DNA from: an uncultured Clostridia bacterium
Lineage (GTDB): Bacteria > Bacillota > Clostridia > Oscillospirales > Acutalibacteraceae
Assembly: GCA_937888485.1 (NCBI GenBank)
Contig: CALAQQ010000199.1
Span: 1 to 9,466 of the forward strand
DNA: 9,466 nucleotides
Direction of reading: 5' to 3'
Part shown: positions 7,552 to 9,466 of the stretch, piece after piece
How positions within the stretch are numbered: position 1 is the stretch's first letter
Layout: each line of letters opens with the position of its first letter
Program-made: the position numbers and the translations under genes
The notes under the pieces: model-generated
What the model was told of the DNA's origin: nothing
The model's input: the letters and a program-made list of their open reading frames with translations, nothing else
Databases searched by the model: none

Positions 7552-8217
7552 ATGAAAAAAACTTTAAGTATTATAATGTCCGCAATTCTTATTATATCAG
7601 TGTTTTCCTTCAACGTATTTGCAGTAACTCCCAAAACCGATTTGCTTCTTGATAAACTTGAAACAGCAACCGAGGTTTCGGTAACAATCCGTTCGGGTGA
7701 AACAATGCTTTTCGGTGCTATCCCCGCAACAATCACAAACACCGTTGCAGTCAAAGGAAACAATGTTTGTTATGAATATAACGCAGGTTTTATCGGTGCA
7801 AGGATTGTTGCAAATGAAGATGGAATATTTGCATATATGCCGAATCTTCCTTTCTTCTATATCAAAATGGATAGCAATCCTCTTAATGGTACTGATGTCT
7901 GGTCGCTTGTTCTCAGCGCAGCAAACATTACACAGGGATTCATTCAGTATATCAAAAGCTATAATGAAACACTTGACGGTCAGACATATTATGTTGAAGA
8001 ATATAACGACAGAGAGTTTGTAACGAGCAAATTCTATTATGTCGGCGATGAACTCAAAATGCTCATCGTTACCGATTCATCAACAAACTCTGTTCAGTAT
8101 ACATATTTTGAGGATATTTCGTTTGATGTTGACGATGGTGCGTTCGAAGTTCCTGCTGCAGCTTTTGACTTAACACCGTTTCTTAAAGGAATTATACTTT
8201 CGCTTATAATTGCATAA
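7552..8217 (+). CDS. Secreted protein of unknown function, tandem paralog 2 of 3
   Basis: A 221-residue exported protein homologous to the genes on either side and of unknown function. Signal peptide at residues 1-24 with VFA as cleavage motif and no lipobox. The mature part carries the shared motifs in the same order: YMPNLPFFYIKM (95-106), YNETLDGQTYYVEEY (137-151), VGDELKML (164-171) and ISFDVDDGAFEVP...FDLT (about 189-208). A strongly hydrophobic 13-residue tail (209-221) ends the protein right after the FDLT. That tail is too short for an ordinary transmembrane helix but could touch the membrane or complete a beta core. RBS AAAGGAGG at 7537-7544 begins directly after the stop codon of paralog 1, with a 7-base spacer, so the genes are co-transcribed. 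A single cysteine (residue 73) rules out an internal disulfide. Confidence 0.86.
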   Translation: MKKTLSIIMSAILIISVFSFNVFAVTPKTDLLLDKLETATEVSVTIRSGETMLFGAIPATITNTVAVKGNNVCYEYNAGFIGARIVANEDGIFAYMPNLPFFYIKMDSNPLNGTDVWSLVLSAANITQGFIQYIKSYNETLDGQTYYVEEYNDREFVTSKFYYVGDELKMLIVTDSSTNSVQYTYFEDISFDVDDGAFEVPAAAFDLTPFLKGIILSLIIA

Positions 8218-8235
8218 AATAAAGGAGGGATTATT

Positions 8236-8883
8236 ATGAAAAAGATAATATCTGTTATTTTGTCAGTATTAATTACCATTTCGGTTTTTTCAATCGGTGC
8301 ATTTTCCGTTGATGCAGAACCCACCAGATTCGAGAAATGGATGAGTAACCACGAGGTTGATAACGAACTTGCTGTTCAAATTAATGTGCGTATTGATGGC
8401 TTACTTGCAGGCTTTTTAAAGAGCAATGCTTACCTTAAAGGTGATAACCTTGCCATGACCTTTGATTTTGACGGAAAAGAAATCAAAGCGGTTTCAAAGG
8501 ACGGCAATCTTCTGCTTTTCTTTACTGAATTTCCTTTTATACACTACAAAATGAAATTGGAAGATGTTTTCGGATCGACTGATGCAGATTTTTCTAATTG
8601 TATATTTGTGGAAGCGTATGAAACAGAACTTGAAGAAAAAACAGTTTGGGTTGAAGAATATATTTTTGAATCAGACGGTCAGGAATATCCGATAATTTCA
8701 TATTTTGAAGGCGACGAACTGAAAAAGTTAACCTTCGAGCAAAACATAGCTGATATGAATCTGGAAGTCGAATTTGAAATTCTTTCCGAAGAAGTTGATG
8801 ACGAAGTGTTCAAATTGCCGACCTTCTCGCTTGATGTCACATTTTTTGTTGATATTCTTTTAAAACTTGGTATACTGATTTAA
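8236..8883 (+). CDS. Secreted protein of unknown function, tandem paralog 3 of 3
   Basis: A 215-residue exported protein, the most divergent and most acidic-looking of the three, with no assigned function. Signal peptide with cleavage after AFS (22-24) or VDA (25-27); no lipobox. Shared motifs: FFTEFPFIHYKM (95-106), YETELEEKTVWVEEY (128-142), EGDELKKL (158-165) and a final block with EEVDDEVFKLP...LDVT (about 185-202). As in paralog 2, the protein ends in a hydrophobic 13-residue tail (203-215). The gap between the first two motifs is shorter than in the paralogs, pointing to a loop deletion. RBS AAAGGAGGG at 8221-8229, six bases before the ATG. It is the last gene of the plus-strand run and is followed within six bases by a terminator hairpin. 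Confidence 0.86.
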   Translation: MKKIISVILSVLITISVFSIGAFSVDAEPTRFEKWMSNHEVDNELAVQINVRIDGLLAGFLKSNAYLKGDNLAMTFDFDGKEIKAVSKDGNLLLFFTEFPFIHYKMKLEDVFGSTDADFSNCIFVEAYETELEEKTVWVEEYIFESDGQEYPIISYFEGDELKKLTFEQNIADMNLEVEFEILSEEVDDEVFKLPTFSLDVTFFVDILLKLGILI

Positions 8884-8888
8884 AATCA

Positions 8889-8930
8889 AACGGCAGAGTG
8901 CATTGTAAAATGCGCCCTGCCGTTATTTTA
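8889..8930. terminator. Rho-independent terminator, probably bidirectional
   Basis: AACGGCAG at 8889-8896 pairs perfectly with CTGCCGTT at 8917-8924. After one A/C mismatch the stem continues with five more pairs (8898-8902 with 8911-8915, one of them G-U) and a loop of about eight bases. The plus-strand side is followed by TTATTTTA. On the minus strand the same hairpin is followed by TTTGATTTTA, so it can also end transcription of spo0A, whose stop codon lies at 8928-8930 inside the plus-strand T-rich tail. It sits between two converging genes. Confidence 0.85.
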
Positions 8931-9466
8931 TACCGTTTTCATTCTCAATTTAAGATTATCGCTTATCATGGCGATAAATTCGCTGTTGGTCGGTTTTCCT
9001 CTTTCGTTCTGGATTGTATATCCGAAATATGAGCTTAAAATATCAACGTCGCCTCTGTCCCATGCAACCTCTATGGCATGTCTGATTGCTCTTTCAACTC
9101 TTGAAGGTGTGGTCTTGAAAGTTTTTGCAACGGTTGGATAGAGGATTTTTGTGACAGAGCTTATCATTTCACTGTTGTTTACGGACAGAATGATTGCTTC
9201 CCTTAAGTACTGATATCCTCTGATGTGGGCAGGCACTCCTATCTGATGCATTATCTGCGACACAACAACTTCTAAATCCTTAACGCCGTTTGAATTTGCG
9301 TTTGAATTGTGAATTGATGAAAACTGCGTTATTCTTTCGGCGAGCATGGCGGGGTTATAGGGTTTGAGGAAATAATAATCTGCGCCTGCTTTTAAAACTT
9401 CGCTTTCAAATCGCTGATTATCCGTGCTTGAAAGCACCATCACAAGCGGTCTTTTTTCAAGGCGCA
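8928..9466 (-). CDS. spo0A: Sporulation master regulator Spo0A (5' partial)
   Basis: Phosphorylation-activated DNA-binding regulator that switches cells into sporulation by binding 0A boxes. About 178 codons are visible, reading leftwards from the window edge, out of the usual 260-270. The GTG at 9443-9441 is an internal valine codon; the frame continues to the edge with RLEKRPL before it. The visible part of the receiver domain includes the beta-4 end LSS and the invariant lysine in FLKPY (lysine codon at 9363-9365); the phosphorylated aspartate lies outside the window. A Ser/Asn-rich linker (SSIHNSNANSN) leads to the Spo0A effector domain with diagnostic stretches IGVPAHIRGYQYLREAI, ITKxLYP-like text and the recognition-helix region SRVERAIRHAIEVAWDRG (about 9050-9105), then KPTNSEFIAMISD near the C-terminus. 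These effector sequences are almost identical to the Bacillus and Clostridium family as I recall it. It converges on the plus-strand operon and shares its terminator. Confidence 0.97.
   Translation of the reverse strand, partial: RLEKRPLVMVLSSTDNQRFESEVLKAGADYYFLKPYNPAMLAERITQFSSIHNSNANSNGVKDLEVVVSQIMHQIGVPAHIRGYQYLREAIILSVNNSEMISSVTKILYPTVAKTFKTTPSRVERAIRHAIEVAWDRGDVDILSSYFGYTIQNERGKPTNSEFIAMISDNLKLRMKTV

Noticed and set aside
9441..9443. GTG as the start of spo0A
   Set aside because: Spo0A is about 260 residues and the frame stays open to the right edge; this GTG falls inside the receiver domain.

Overview
The window looks like a chromosomal segment of a low-to-moderate GC, spore-lineage Firmicute, most likely a gut-type member of the class Clostridia. 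The left edge carries the C-terminal half of PolC, the Gram-positive replicative DNA polymerase. The right edge carries most of Spo0A, the sporulation master regulator. The combination of PolC and Spo0A, the strong AAAGGAGG ribosome binding sites and the mixed codon use fit Clostridia better than Bacilli. No species can be named from this sequence alone.

Layout: everything from the left edge to 8883 is on the plus strand with almost no intergenic space. The order is polC (5' end outside the window), an HxxxDG-type acyltransferase of the alcohol acetyltransferase-like group, a zinc-ribbon protein with six membrane spans, a membrane-anchored or exported M20 metallopeptidase of the CPS1/PM20D1-like type, a glycerate 2-kinase, and three tandem genes for small secreted proteins that are divergent paralogs of each other. 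A strong hairpin at 8889-8930 lies between this run and spo0A, which converges on the minus strand and is cut by the right edge. It can serve as a shared terminator for both directions. No stretch longer than about 45 bases lies outside a gene or this terminator.

How the parts may work together: polC is housekeeping and spo0A is a developmental regulator, and neither is expected to be functionally tied to the middle. The acyltransferase and the membrane protein overlap by one base (TGATG) and are very likely co-translated, so they are the best candidate for a functional pair. The M20 enzyme and glycerate kinase follow with gaps of 23 bases and 1 base. The secreted triplet may have its own promoter, whose weak candidate overlaps the 3' end of the kinase gene. 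The triplet is the part I could not assign to any known family and is the most novel element. A role of the acyltransferase, M20 enzyme and secreted proteins in one acyl-lipid or acyl-amino-acid pathway is speculation from gene order. I saw no RNA genes, insertion sequences, CRISPR arrays or phage genes.
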